A stretch of 64,000 bases of DNA from Flavobacterium amniphilum. Lineage in GTDB: Bacteria > Bacteroidota > Bacteroidia > Flavobacteriales > Flavobacteriaceae. Below the pieces are notes generated by a model. It was not told where the DNA came from, did not search any database, and saw only the letters and a program-made list of their open reading frames with translations. Shown here piece by piece: positions 18,801 to 26,296 of this stretch. A program made the translations under genes and the position numbers. The DNA is taken from NCBI RefSeq assembly GCF_023634845.1, contig NZ_JAMLJL010000004.1, forward strand, positions 217,139 to 281,138, read 5' to 3'. Positions within the stretch are counted from its first letter, which is position 1. Every line of letters begins with the position of its first letter.

Positions 18801-21800
18801 TATATCGGACTCAAACTAACCGCCATTGAAACCATTGAAATCAAAAACGGTAAAGGTTACTATGTAACTTCTAAGACTACAGAAGAAAAAGACATCGATT
18901 TTCATTTTATCACACAATGGGAAAATAATACTTATTATAAAACCACCAAAATTTCAAAAGAAGAAATAGAACATAAACTCGACTTTGAAATAATTTCCTT
19001 CAGAAACAAAATCGAACCCGGCAGTAACGAAAAATGGTCATTTAAAGTAAATAACAGCCTATTGGAAACCGAAATACTGGCATCTATGTACGACACTTCT
19101 CTCGATCAATTCGAGAAAACATACTGGGAATTGCCGTATTTCTACAAAACCAATTCTCCCAATTTCTTTCACTTAAACTATAAAAAAAACAACAATCAAT
19201 ACATCTCCTTCAATCTGGGGTCTAAAAAAATCTATTTCAGGAAATTTAATCTTACCCCGGAAATGAACTGGTTTGGATTTGACTTTAAAAATTCAACAGG
19301 CTCAACAGACTATATCAACAAAATGAAAAGGTTAATGAAAGATGCTCCAAAAAACGGAAAATTAATTACAGGTGTAATATCTGATCACAGTGGCCCGATT
19401 CCTGGAGCAAACATAGTAGTTCAGGGCACAACCCGGGGTACTCAAAGTGATTTTGACGGAGATTACCATATCTATGCTGCAGAAGGTGAAAAACTGATTT
19501 ATTCCTTCATGGGAATGAATGATATTATTGAAACAGTTGGAGAAGAAACTGTCATTAATATTCTTATGGAGGATAACCAAAACCAATTAAAAGAAGTCGT
19601 TGTTGGCGCAGTAGGGTTTAAAATAAGCCCGCCACTATTAAAAAACCCAAATATAATTGTAGTAACATCAAACGACAAAGATTTACTTTTCTTCAAAGGA
19701 TACAGAAGAGCAATCTACGAAGAAGATGATGAAATAGGTATTAAAAGAAAACTATCAGCAGTAACCTCATCCTACTCCGTTGTAAGTAACTCTGAATTGC
19801 CAACTATTACATCGGTAAATAAAGACGAAAAAGCTTTAATTGTTATTGATGGGGAAATACAAGATTTAGCAGCACTAAAGCAAATCCCGCAGGATGACAT
19901 TACATCCATTACTATTCTAACCGAAAAAGAAGCAACCAATTTATATGGTGAAAAAGGCAAAAACGGAGTAATTCTGATTGGCACCAAAAAGGCTTTAAAA
20001 GAGTTAGAAAATGTTAAAACACGTAAAAACTTTAACGAAACTGCTTTCTTTTACCCGCATTTAACCACTGACACAGATGGTAAAATCAGTTTTAACTTTA
20101 CCACTCCGGAATCCTTAACAAAATGGAGACTACGATTATTCGGTCACAATAAAAAAGCAGAAAACGGTTATTTTGAATCCGAAATCATCTCCCAAAAAGA
20201 GGTAATGGTCATGACGAACATGCCTCGCTTTTTACGTGAAAATGACACAATCAGGCTATCTGCCAAAGTGGTCAACATGACTTCTGAAACAAAATCAGGC
20301 GTAGCTGTGTTACAATTGTATGATGCTGCCACCGGTAACCTGATCAACACGGAATGCCATAATACTGCCAACTCGAAAAACTTTAGCTGTAAACCTAAGG
20401 AAAGCACACCGTTACACTGGTCAATAACAGTACCGGAAGGTGTACAGGGAATTCAATATAAAATAGCAGCTAAATCCGGTAATTTCAGTGACGGGGAAGA
20501 AAATTTATTACCTGTCCTCAGCAATAAGATCTTAGTTACAGAAACATTGCCAATCTGGGTAAGGGAAAAAACTAAAAAAGAATTATCTTTCGAAAACTTT
20601 AAAAACAATGATTCTAAAACTTTAAAAAATCATCTGTTTACTTTTGAATACACCTCAAATCCGGCTTGGTTTGCTTTGCAGTCATTGCCCTATTTAATGG
20701 AATACGAACATGAATGTGCCGAACAGACTTTTGCACGTTACTATGCTAATTTTATCGCAACGCAGATTATTAACAGTAATCCTAAAATTTCCGAATTGTT
20801 CGAATCATGGAAAAAAGAGACTAAAAAATCACGCCTTGAAATGAATGAAGAACTGAAATCTTTGGTTTTACAGGAAACTCCTTGGTTATTGGATGCCGAC
20901 GAGGAAGCAAAAAACAAGCATTTGGCGTATTTATTCGATTTAAAAAAACTAAAAGATTCTTCTGAAGAAATCACTGAAAAATTGGAAGACAAACAATCAG
21001 CTTCAGGAGGTTTCTCATGGTTTGAAGACGGTGATGATAATATTTTTATCACGCAGCACATCCTATCAGGTATTGGACATTTAAATACTATGTTTCCGGA
21101 TTCACAGACTTCCTTCAAAGAAATTACAAAGAGAGGAATTTTATATATCGACAAACAATTTGCTTTGTCTTCACAGAAAACGAAAACAGACTCCAATAAG
21201 CATGCGGTCGAACTGCAATACTTATATACCCGAAGTTTCTATGTAAAATCACATCCAATTAATGAGGAAGGAAAGAAACACATTGTGAATCAATTAACCA
21301 ATCTAAAAACCAACTGGCTACAATATAACTTGTATCAAAAGGCACAGCTGGCGCTAATTTTCAATCGCTTCGGAGAAAAAGACTGGGCCAAAAAAATCAT
21401 CACACATTTCAAAGAAACGGCTTCTCACGATACTGAAAAAGGAATGTACTGGATTGCTAATAAAAATGGCCTCTACTGGTATGAATCTCCTATAGAAACT
21501 CAAGCGCTTATCATTGAAGCTTTTTCTGAAATTGAAAATGATAAAACTACTGTAGATGCCTTAAAAGTATGGTTGATCAAAAATAAGCAAACCAATAATT
21601 GGGCAACTACTAAAGCAACAACAGAAGCTATTTATGCCTTGCTTCTTCAGGGAACTAATTGGCTGGAAACAAAAGACAACACGGTTTTTAAAATTGGAGA
21701 TGACAAAGTATTACAGCAGAAATTAACTGAAAAGAAGAAGGAAACCAACACCGGTTATACAAAACTAAACTGGAAAGCCGAAGAAATAACTAAAGACATG

Positions 21801-22322
21801 GAGACCGTTTCCATTGAAAATAAATCAGAAGTTCCTGGATTTGGCGGAGCTTACTGGCAATATTTTGAAAACTTGGAGAATATCAAAACCGAATCAAAGT
21901 CTGGATTGAGTATTCAAAAGGAAATTTTCCTGAAAGTTAAAGACAGTCAAGGCGAAAAATTAATGCCGATTAAAAATCAAAAAACTGTATTAGGTGATAT
22001 TGTTACGTTCCGCTTAATTATAAGAACCGATAATGATCTGGAATTTGTCCAGCTGAAAGATTTGAGAGCTTCTTGCTTAGAACCTGTGGATGTGATTTCC
22101 GAATACAAATACAATGCAGGATTAAGCTATTACAAAAGCACTAAAGATGTTGCCACTCATTTCTTTTTCGACAATATCAAAAAAGGAACCTACATTATTG
22201 AATATGACGTAAGGGTAAACAACCAAGGAAGTTTCAACAATGGCATCGCAACACTTCAAAGCATGTATGCACCTGAGTTCAGTGCTCATTCTACTTCGGC
22301 AAAAATTAAAGTAACCGAATAA
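15816..22322 (+). CDS. Alpha-2-macroglobulin-like protein with inserted SusC-type regulatory/plug module
   Basis: Secreted giant protein of 2168 residues; signal peptide ends NAFAQ (about 19). Residues 20-560 are a helical region without a named match. A macroglobulin MG2-type domain begins near 568 (IKLYFDRAIYRPGQKVYFKA). Residues about 1182-1280 form a carboxypeptidase-regulatory-like domain (ITGVISDHSGPIPGANIVV, FDGDYHIYA) nearly identical in pattern to the SusC N-terminus at 1936. It is followed by a plug-like segment ending near 1392 (ALIVIDGEIQ, LYGEKGKNGVILIGTKK). The core resumes with ETAFFYPHL and TPESLTKWRL, and the thioester motif CAEQ is at Cys1634, so covalent trapping may be possible. 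No lipobox is present. The plug is not followed by a barrel, so this is not a receptor. A pairing with a TonB/SusC-type partner is speculative. Confidence 0.85.
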   Translation: MRLLLFLSAFLFSFNAFAQDYASDWNIVIQNELDGKTETANKKVLEIYNQAKKDKNEPQIIKCFFYISKFRQVFEEKAQESILTALRKEINEVSPASKGILYFIYGTILKDYYQYNEYKINQLTRTSEKNQNFTTWTSADFTAEIDLAFSKTLENAITLRNKSISQYKDILEIPSFTDAKNYSLYEFLSKNILQYYISKNNEWKKREELPNDKKIISGFYSDSEKFSVLPLNEFSKDLQNALKILQEDEKYYATNDKSLLDFAIYNRYNTIKKIFNNYSIHYAAISNLTKSTNNHNLQQQLKLDQVDNILEESQENNPQKNIQAMAILDSVINSKAIEYIITDAQMKKQRILNKELLIRLKEVLYPNEKSRAFIEFKNIKSIKFSYFKIDSKQKIQINKLFKKETNKQKKDSLFTVIQSKTPFRQVTHLLPDKNDYAKHSTEILLEKLPVGHYFIITEDTEKDEDIVLNKNYAIISVTNIDFVKDENEKQEDYFLVERESGKPLNDVIIKTLYGTTKTNTSGKAVLDKEKKAKKRIPSTIYFIRKNDTLCHEYQPGIATKVNKKAEGYHNAQIKLYFDRAIYRPGQKVYFKAIVFQDKNHIKSIVPFLTLNFEVSDRSKTFKEFEVQTNEFGSASGEFIIPKNAETGTFEITVDEPEDNTKDNSYYNKKEDKHAFWNYCNWDNRSFRFLVEEYKRPTFEVVFEQLKENATIGDSIKITGTAKSLAGSPITEATVKYSISKNISSKVKGYQSQSNYIQEEIKTDKNGQFTINFIANDSDSKNETIEYIHFNINAEVTDSNGETRSISTKVEVSQKTLRLNIYIPRNGGPFAKFFKEDKNTITIQSTTYNNYPIDTEGTLQIFKKKKKNYLKNRQFESPDLPVISKQDFEALFPHEPYTSDKTEQDTLVQTLAFNTKINRNIEITNLDKGEYSVIAITKDSKNNTIEDTGSFEMASLIDIKSDSEVFTFKRLENTSKEKIEFEFQSVLPQLYLTVRKYIGLKLTAIETIEIKNGKGYYVTSKTTEEKDIDFHFITQWENNTYYKTTKISKEEIEHKLDFEIISFRNKIEPGSNEKWSFKVNNSLLETEILASMYDTSLDQFEKTYWELPYFYKTNSPNFFHLNYKKNNNQYISFNLGSKKIYFRKFNLTPEMNWFGFDFKNSTGSTDYINKMKRLMKDAPKNGKLITGVISDHSGPIPGANIVVQGTTRGTQSDFDGDYHIYAAEGEKLIYSFMGMNDIIETVGEETVINILMEDNQNQLKEVVVGAVGFKISPPLLKNPNIIVVTSNDKDLLFFKGYRRAIYEEDDEIGIKRKLSAVTSSYSVVSNSELPTITSVNKDEKALIVIDGEIQDLAALKQIPQDDITSITILTEKEATNLYGEKGKNGVILIGTKKALKELENVKTRKNFNETAFFYPHLTTDTDGKISFNFTTPESLTKWRLRLFGHNKKAENGYFESEIISQKEVMVMTNMPRFLRENDTIRLSAKVVNMTSETKSGVAVLQLYDAATGNLINTECHNTANSKNFSCKPKESTPLHWSITVPEGVQGIQYKIAAKSGNFSDGEENLLPVLSNKILVTETLPIWVREKTKKELSFENFKNNDSKTLKNHLFTFEYTSNPAWFALQSLPYLMEYEHECAEQTFARYYANFIATQIINSNPKISELFESWKKETKKSRLEMNEELKSLVLQETPWLLDADEEAKNKHLAYLFDLKKLKDSSEEITEKLEDKQSASGGFSWFEDGDDNIFITQHILSGIGHLNTMFPDSQTSFKEITKRGILYIDKQFALSSQKTKTDSNKHAVELQYLYTRSFYVKSHPINEEGKKHIVNQLTNLKTNWLQYNLYQKAQLALIFNRFGEKDWAKKIITHFKETASHDTEKGMYWIANKNGLYWYESPIETQALIIEAFSEIENDKTTVDALKVWLIKNKQTNNWATTKATTEAIYALLLQGTNWLETKDNTVFKIGDDKVLQQKLTEKKKETNTGYTKLNWKAEEITKDMETVSIENKSEVPGFGGAYWQYFENLENIKTESKSGLSIQKEIFLKVKDSQGEKLMPIKNQKTVLGDIVTFRLIIRTDNDLEFVQLKDLRASCLEPVDVISEYKYNAGLSYYKSTKDVATHFFFDNIKKGTYIIEYDVRVNNQGSFNNGIATLQSMYAPEFSAHSTSAKIKVTE

Positions 22323-22325
22323 CAA

Positions 22326-22354
22326 AAAAACCGGCTTAAGTAAAGTCGGTTTTT
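22326..22354. terminator. Bidirectional terminator between convergent genes
   Basis: Twelve-bp stem AAAAACCGGCTT / AAGTCGGTTTTT with one G-U pair and T-rich ends on both sides. It overlaps the last codons and stop of the minus-strand TPR gene. Confidence 0.75.
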
Positions 22355-23019
22355 AATTTTTGTGCTTTTTCCTTATCCTTTAATTTGTTCAAATATAAGT
22401 CATATAATTTTTCAAACGTAGTTTTGGAATGACCAATTTCATGCGCCTTTTTATAATTAACTTCGGCTTTATCATACCGTTTAAAATACACATCGATATA
22501 ACCTTTGGCCAGGTAACCGTCCACTTTTGACAGTTGCATCAGTTCGCTTGCATACTTTTGTGCTTTGGATTCACTACCACCAATAATCCCTGGCAATTCG
22601 ATATACAAAACAACCAGAGCCCAGCGTGATTCTATATGTTTCGGATCTAATTTTGCAGCTGTCTCAAAAGCTTCCTTAACATCATCTATCATACCCAAAG
22701 CCTTGAACTTACTGCTGTTTTTAGCTTTCATACCCAAAGCACCACCGTATTTAAAATGGTAATTAGCCGATTTCGGATATTTTTCTTTCAGCTTTTTATA
22801 ATAGAAAATGGCATCATCCCATTGCTTTTGATGACCGGCAATGTCACCGAGGTATTCGGTGGTTTTGACGTCATTCGGTTTTTGTTTATACTCATTTTCA
22901 AACAAAGGTTTTGCCAGGGCAAACTGTTTCTGCTGAAACAACTTCTCCGCTTTTTCAAAATTAGACTGTGACCAAAGACTGCTTACCGTCAATAATAGTA
23001 TATATCTGAAATGCTTCAT
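22336..23019 (-). CDS. Exported TPR-repeat protein
   Basis: 227 residues with a signal peptide (KHFRYILLLTVSSLWSQ) followed by tetratricopeptide repeats over most of the length. Recognisable units include FEKAEKLFQQKQFALAKPLFE, DVKTTEYLGDIAGHQKQWDDA, and WALVVLYIELPGIIGG. I chose the ATG at 23019 because it overlaps the upstream stop in a TAATG arrangement and gives the signal peptide; an earlier start would lie inside the preceding gene. Probably a periplasmic scaffold acting with the two upstream products. Confidence 0.75.
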   Translation of the reverse strand: MKHFRYILLLTVSSLWSQSNFEKAEKLFQQKQFALAKPLFENEYKQKPNDVKTTEYLGDIAGHQKQWDDAIFYYKKLKEKYPKSANYHFKYGGALGMKAKNSSKFKALGMIDDVKEAFETAAKLDPKHIESRWALVVLYIELPGIIGGSESKAQKYASELMQLSKVDGYLAKGYIDVYFKRYDKAEVNYKKAHEIGHSKTTFEKLYDLYLNKLKDKEKAQKLKTDFT

Positions 23020-25250
23020 TAGTTCCCTGCTACATTTCTGAAATAACCACATTCCCTGATTACTTCCTGATAGTACTTTGTTTTTGAATACTCTTTCATC
23101 AGTTTTTTATAACCGTTGAAAACAATATAATCTACTTCGAAAGGCTTGTACGTAGAAGAAAGGTAAAAATCATTCCGTTCAATTTTAGTGAGCAAATAAA
23201 CTGCTTTTGCTTTTTGCTCATCATTTGATGCAGCTGCAAATGCTTTTTGGTAATAATCCTGGCTTAACTTATTACTGAACAACATATCCTGATACAACTT
23301 ATCAATGTCATACCCATATTGATTGATGATCTTATTTGCATAAAACAATCTTGCGTTTCCATAATGGGACATATTGTAAAATGCATTCCCCAATAAAATG
23401 GCATTATTGAATTTATCATTACCTGATGCTAAACTATTTTGCATTTCCTGTACTTTCTTCAAGAATGAAATTTTAGAGAATTTTGTTTTCTGGTAAGCGA
23501 CATGGTCACAATCGTTACAATCCATGATATTTCCATTGAAAGGATTCCCATATAAAACCGTTTCTTTGTTCTTATTTGATTTTTCCAATTCGGCGATTGC
23601 CTGTTGGATTTGATTTTTATAAGCCAGTTTAATTGCTTTAAATTCATAAATATCATCCAGACTTACATTATATAAGGATTGCGCAAGTTTTTCCCAATCG
23701 GTAAAATTACTTTTCAATAAATGATTTTGCATTTTTTCGGTGCGTTCCGGATTCAGGTAGAATTCTTTTTCCCTGAAAAACAATTCGGCCAAAACCTCAT
23801 TCCCTTGTTTTTTATATAAAGTAGCAATGTAATTACGCGACCAGGCTGTTAAGAAATTGGCACGGAGTTTCGAACCTTCGGCACGTAATTTTTCTGCATT
23901 GAACAACCATTTTAATTCAGGAAGCAGTTTACTTTCAGAAGCAGCATCCATTTTTTTAACAGAAGCAATTGTATTGAATAATTGGAATAACCTTAATTGC
24001 TCTTTTGCCAATATCGTATTTGGGATATTCTTTTCGGCAAGTGCCAGATAACTTTCTGCTCCTTTATGGTTTCCTTTGATAATTTCAAGATAACCTGCTA
24101 CGGTATTCCACATATAAGGTGAATTCGTATTTTTTGCATTCGCGATTGTAGTGGCCAATTGGTATAATTTAGGATCCAACACCTGATTTTTCATTGTCGG
24201 TTTGTTCCCGTACTCATAACTCCAATCGATGGCATTCAGTTTATTTTCTTCAATATTGATGGCACGCGTTAGCAAATAATCCAAGTGTTTGTTTTTCGGA
24301 TCCAACTCATAAATCTTACTTATTGCCTGTGTTGGATCTGCATAATAACCATACAGCGCCCAAAGAGATGCTTTCTGCGAGTTGCTTTTAGCCATAGCCA
24401 ATGACTGTTGAAAATCTTTATCTTCCTGTGGATGGAAACAGTAAGTTGCCACTACTCTCAATTTCGGACATTGATCAAAAACGAGCGAGTACATAAAGTT
24501 CGACCTTGCATAGTCTTTCTTTTTATACATCACACCGGCTAAATAAGCAACTCCTCTATAGTATAAATCGTTACGCTCCTGGGTAGCCTGTGTTTTATTG
24601 AAAAAATTAACCGCTTCATTTTTGTTTGCAGAATAGAAATAAGCCTTCATGGTCAAAAACCAATAACGGCTTTTCAGGAATGGGTCTTTAGCCAGGTTAT
24701 AAATATTTTCAATTTTCTTAGCTTCGGCAACAGTCATGTAATTCATGGCATCCATGCTGTCTGTGTTGTAATTCCAATTCGCCGTGTTATTCGTGTAAGG
24801 TTCCAATGACTTTGCAAGATTGATAAAAGTGAAAAACTTGCGTGTTTTATCATCTTTCAAATCGTATTTTTTTGACCATTTCTGATCTGTTTTATTAGTA
24901 GAGATCAATTTAGTGATAGTCTTAACATCCTTGGTTGAAGAGTCATTAAGGATATAATAATTCAAATCTTTATCACTGATTTTATTTCCAAGGTAACTTT
25001 TCCAATCGTTAACAATGGAAGAACCAAACCGGTTTGAATGTGCATTATCATACCATTCATCTCCATAAAACATATTAGCACTGTAAAATAACTGCTCATA
25101 GGATTTATCATCCACATAAGATTCAGGAGCAAAGTTTGAAGTCCAGTCATACATACCCCAACCGTCATCGGAACATAAGGAAAAAACAGCTGTTGTAACT
25201 ACAGCAATCGAACTAAAAATCAGCGTTACAGGTTTTGAAAAAATCGTCAT
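23019..25250 (-). CDS. Large exported helical-repeat protein of unknown function
   Basis: 743 residues. The N-terminus is a hydrophobic signal or anchor (TLIFSSIAVVTTAVFSLCSDD); the Cys has Leu at -1, so a lipobox is poor. The mature start, DDGWGMYDWTSNFAPESYVDDKSYEQLFYSANMF, is distinctive; the rest is helical, with TPR/Sel1-like spacing in the second half. I do not recognise a named domain. Start overlaps the upstream lipoprotein gene by 38 bp and stop overlaps the TPR gene by 1 bp, so the three form one coupled unit. Likely envelope located. Confidence 0.65.
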   Translation of the reverse strand: MTIFSKPVTLIFSSIAVVTTAVFSLCSDDGWGMYDWTSNFAPESYVDDKSYEQLFYSANMFYGDEWYDNAHSNRFGSSIVNDWKSYLGNKISDKDLNYYILNDSSTKDVKTITKLISTNKTDQKWSKKYDLKDDKTRKFFTFINLAKSLEPYTNNTANWNYNTDSMDAMNYMTVAEAKKIENIYNLAKDPFLKSRYWFLTMKAYFYSANKNEAVNFFNKTQATQERNDLYYRGVAYLAGVMYKKKDYARSNFMYSLVFDQCPKLRVVATYCFHPQEDKDFQQSLAMAKSNSQKASLWALYGYYADPTQAISKIYELDPKNKHLDYLLTRAINIEENKLNAIDWSYEYGNKPTMKNQVLDPKLYQLATTIANAKNTNSPYMWNTVAGYLEIIKGNHKGAESYLALAEKNIPNTILAKEQLRLFQLFNTIASVKKMDAASESKLLPELKWLFNAEKLRAEGSKLRANFLTAWSRNYIATLYKKQGNEVLAELFFREKEFYLNPERTEKMQNHLLKSNFTDWEKLAQSLYNVSLDDIYEFKAIKLAYKNQIQQAIAELEKSNKNKETVLYGNPFNGNIMDCNDCDHVAYQKTKFSKISFLKKVQEMQNSLASGNDKFNNAILLGNAFYNMSHYGNARLFYANKIINQYGYDIDKLYQDMLFSNKLSQDYYQKAFAAASNDEQKAKAVYLLTKIERNDFYLSSTYKPFEVDYIVFNGYKKLMKEYSKTKYYQEVIRECGYFRNVAGN

Positions 25251-26208
25251 TAGTCAGTTTATTAAAATTGTTTTGATCTAAATCAAAGTATACTATTTCT
25301 TTTGGCTTTTTGGGCATGTACTTTTTCAGTAACCCGATCATCTCTTTTAAATCCTCCTCATGAATCGCTTCGACTTTGAGTTGGTCCCCTTCTTTAAAAA
25401 AGAATCCTTTGGTCATGGTATTATTTTTTACCACTGCCCTATCATCCTTCCATTCAAAATTAGCATTATTTTGAAATTCTTTGGCATCAATTTTAGAAAT
25501 CAGGTTCACGACATGTCCGTTCCTGCTGTGGATAATCCAGGAATAAACCGGCAAAGCCACTTTAAGTTCCAAAGGATAATTTTTCAGTGAAGGCAAATAA
25601 CGTTCGGCGATGGTTTTATCGTAAATCGAATTTCCTTTATCTGCATTTAATTCACCCATATTATAGAACATCAGTACACCATAATCGACAGGAGGAACTT
25701 TTGTATCCTTAAAATATTTGATTTGATGTAAACGTATGGTAGCCGAAATTGTTTTAGGTGATTTCTTTTTTAATTCTTTCAGGAAGAGCATGAATTTATC
25801 ACGGCTTTGCAGCGACCAGTCACAATCAATTTGAATTTCCTGAATTGTCAAGCGGTTTTTGGTATTTATCTGATGAATTAAATGCAGCATCTTTTTCACC
25901 AAATCATACACATCTACTTTATCCGAAAGAAACACTTCATTTTTAATGAAGATTACCGGAACAATTTTACTCTTTGGTTTAATCTTATCAAAACGCACGG
26001 GAGCAACCGGAACCGGAATATCATTTACCAGTTTGACATCGAAATAACGAATATATATTTTTTCGGTTTCATTAGCATCCAAGACAGATTGCTCTTTTGG
26101 GGTAAGCTTAAAAAAAGTTTTCCAGTAATAAAAAGAAACCGAAGGAGCCTCTTTACTTTCGCAGGAAAGCAGCAATACAAAAACCGATAACAGAAGTATT
26201 TTTTTCAT
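25213..26208 (-). CDS. Lipoprotein of unknown function, possible TIM-barrel fold
   Basis: 331 residues. The signal peptide ends in LLLSC (Cys16). The mature sequence has alternating strand and helix segments. IQEIQIDCDWSLQSRDKFMLFLKELKKK, ISATIRLHQIKYFK, VDYGVLMFYNMGE and LELKVALPVYSWII look like successive beta-alpha units of a glycoside-hydrolase-like barrel, as in some DUF3142-type proteins. No catalytic pair can be assigned with confidence. It is the first gene of a three-gene overlapping unit; a -7-like TATCTTTA lies about 15 bp before the start. Confidence 0.62.
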   Translation of the reverse strand: MKKILLLSVFVLLLSCESKEAPSVSFYYWKTFFKLTPKEQSVLDANETEKIYIRYFDVKLVNDIPVPVAPVRFDKIKPKSKIVPVIFIKNEVFLSDKVDVYDLVKKMLHLIHQINTKNRLTIQEIQIDCDWSLQSRDKFMLFLKELKKKSPKTISATIRLHQIKYFKDTKVPPVDYGVLMFYNMGELNADKGNSIYDKTIAERYLPSLKNYPLELKVALPVYSWIIHSRNGHVVNLISKIDAKEFQNNANFEWKDDRAVVKNNTMTKGFFFKEGDQLKVEAIHEEDLKEMIGLLKKYMPKKPKEIVYFDLDQNNFNKLTNDDFFKTCNADF

Positions 26209-26242
26209 GGCCTAATTGTAGGTAAAGATACACAAAGCGCAT

Positions 26243-26273
26243 AAAAAAACCGGATTCAAATTGAATCCGGTTT
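26243..26273 (-). terminator. Terminator of the S46 peptidase gene
   Basis: Perfect 13-bp stem AAACCGGATTCAA / TTGAATCCGGTTT with seven T after it on the minus strand. Confidence 0.85.
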
Positions 26274-26296
26274 ATATTTTCAATCAGCAGAACTGA

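Noticed and set aside
15816..22322. TonB-dependent receptor call for the large macroglobulin-like protein
   Set aside because: A plug-like module exists but no barrel follows, and the thioester macroglobulin domain dominates.
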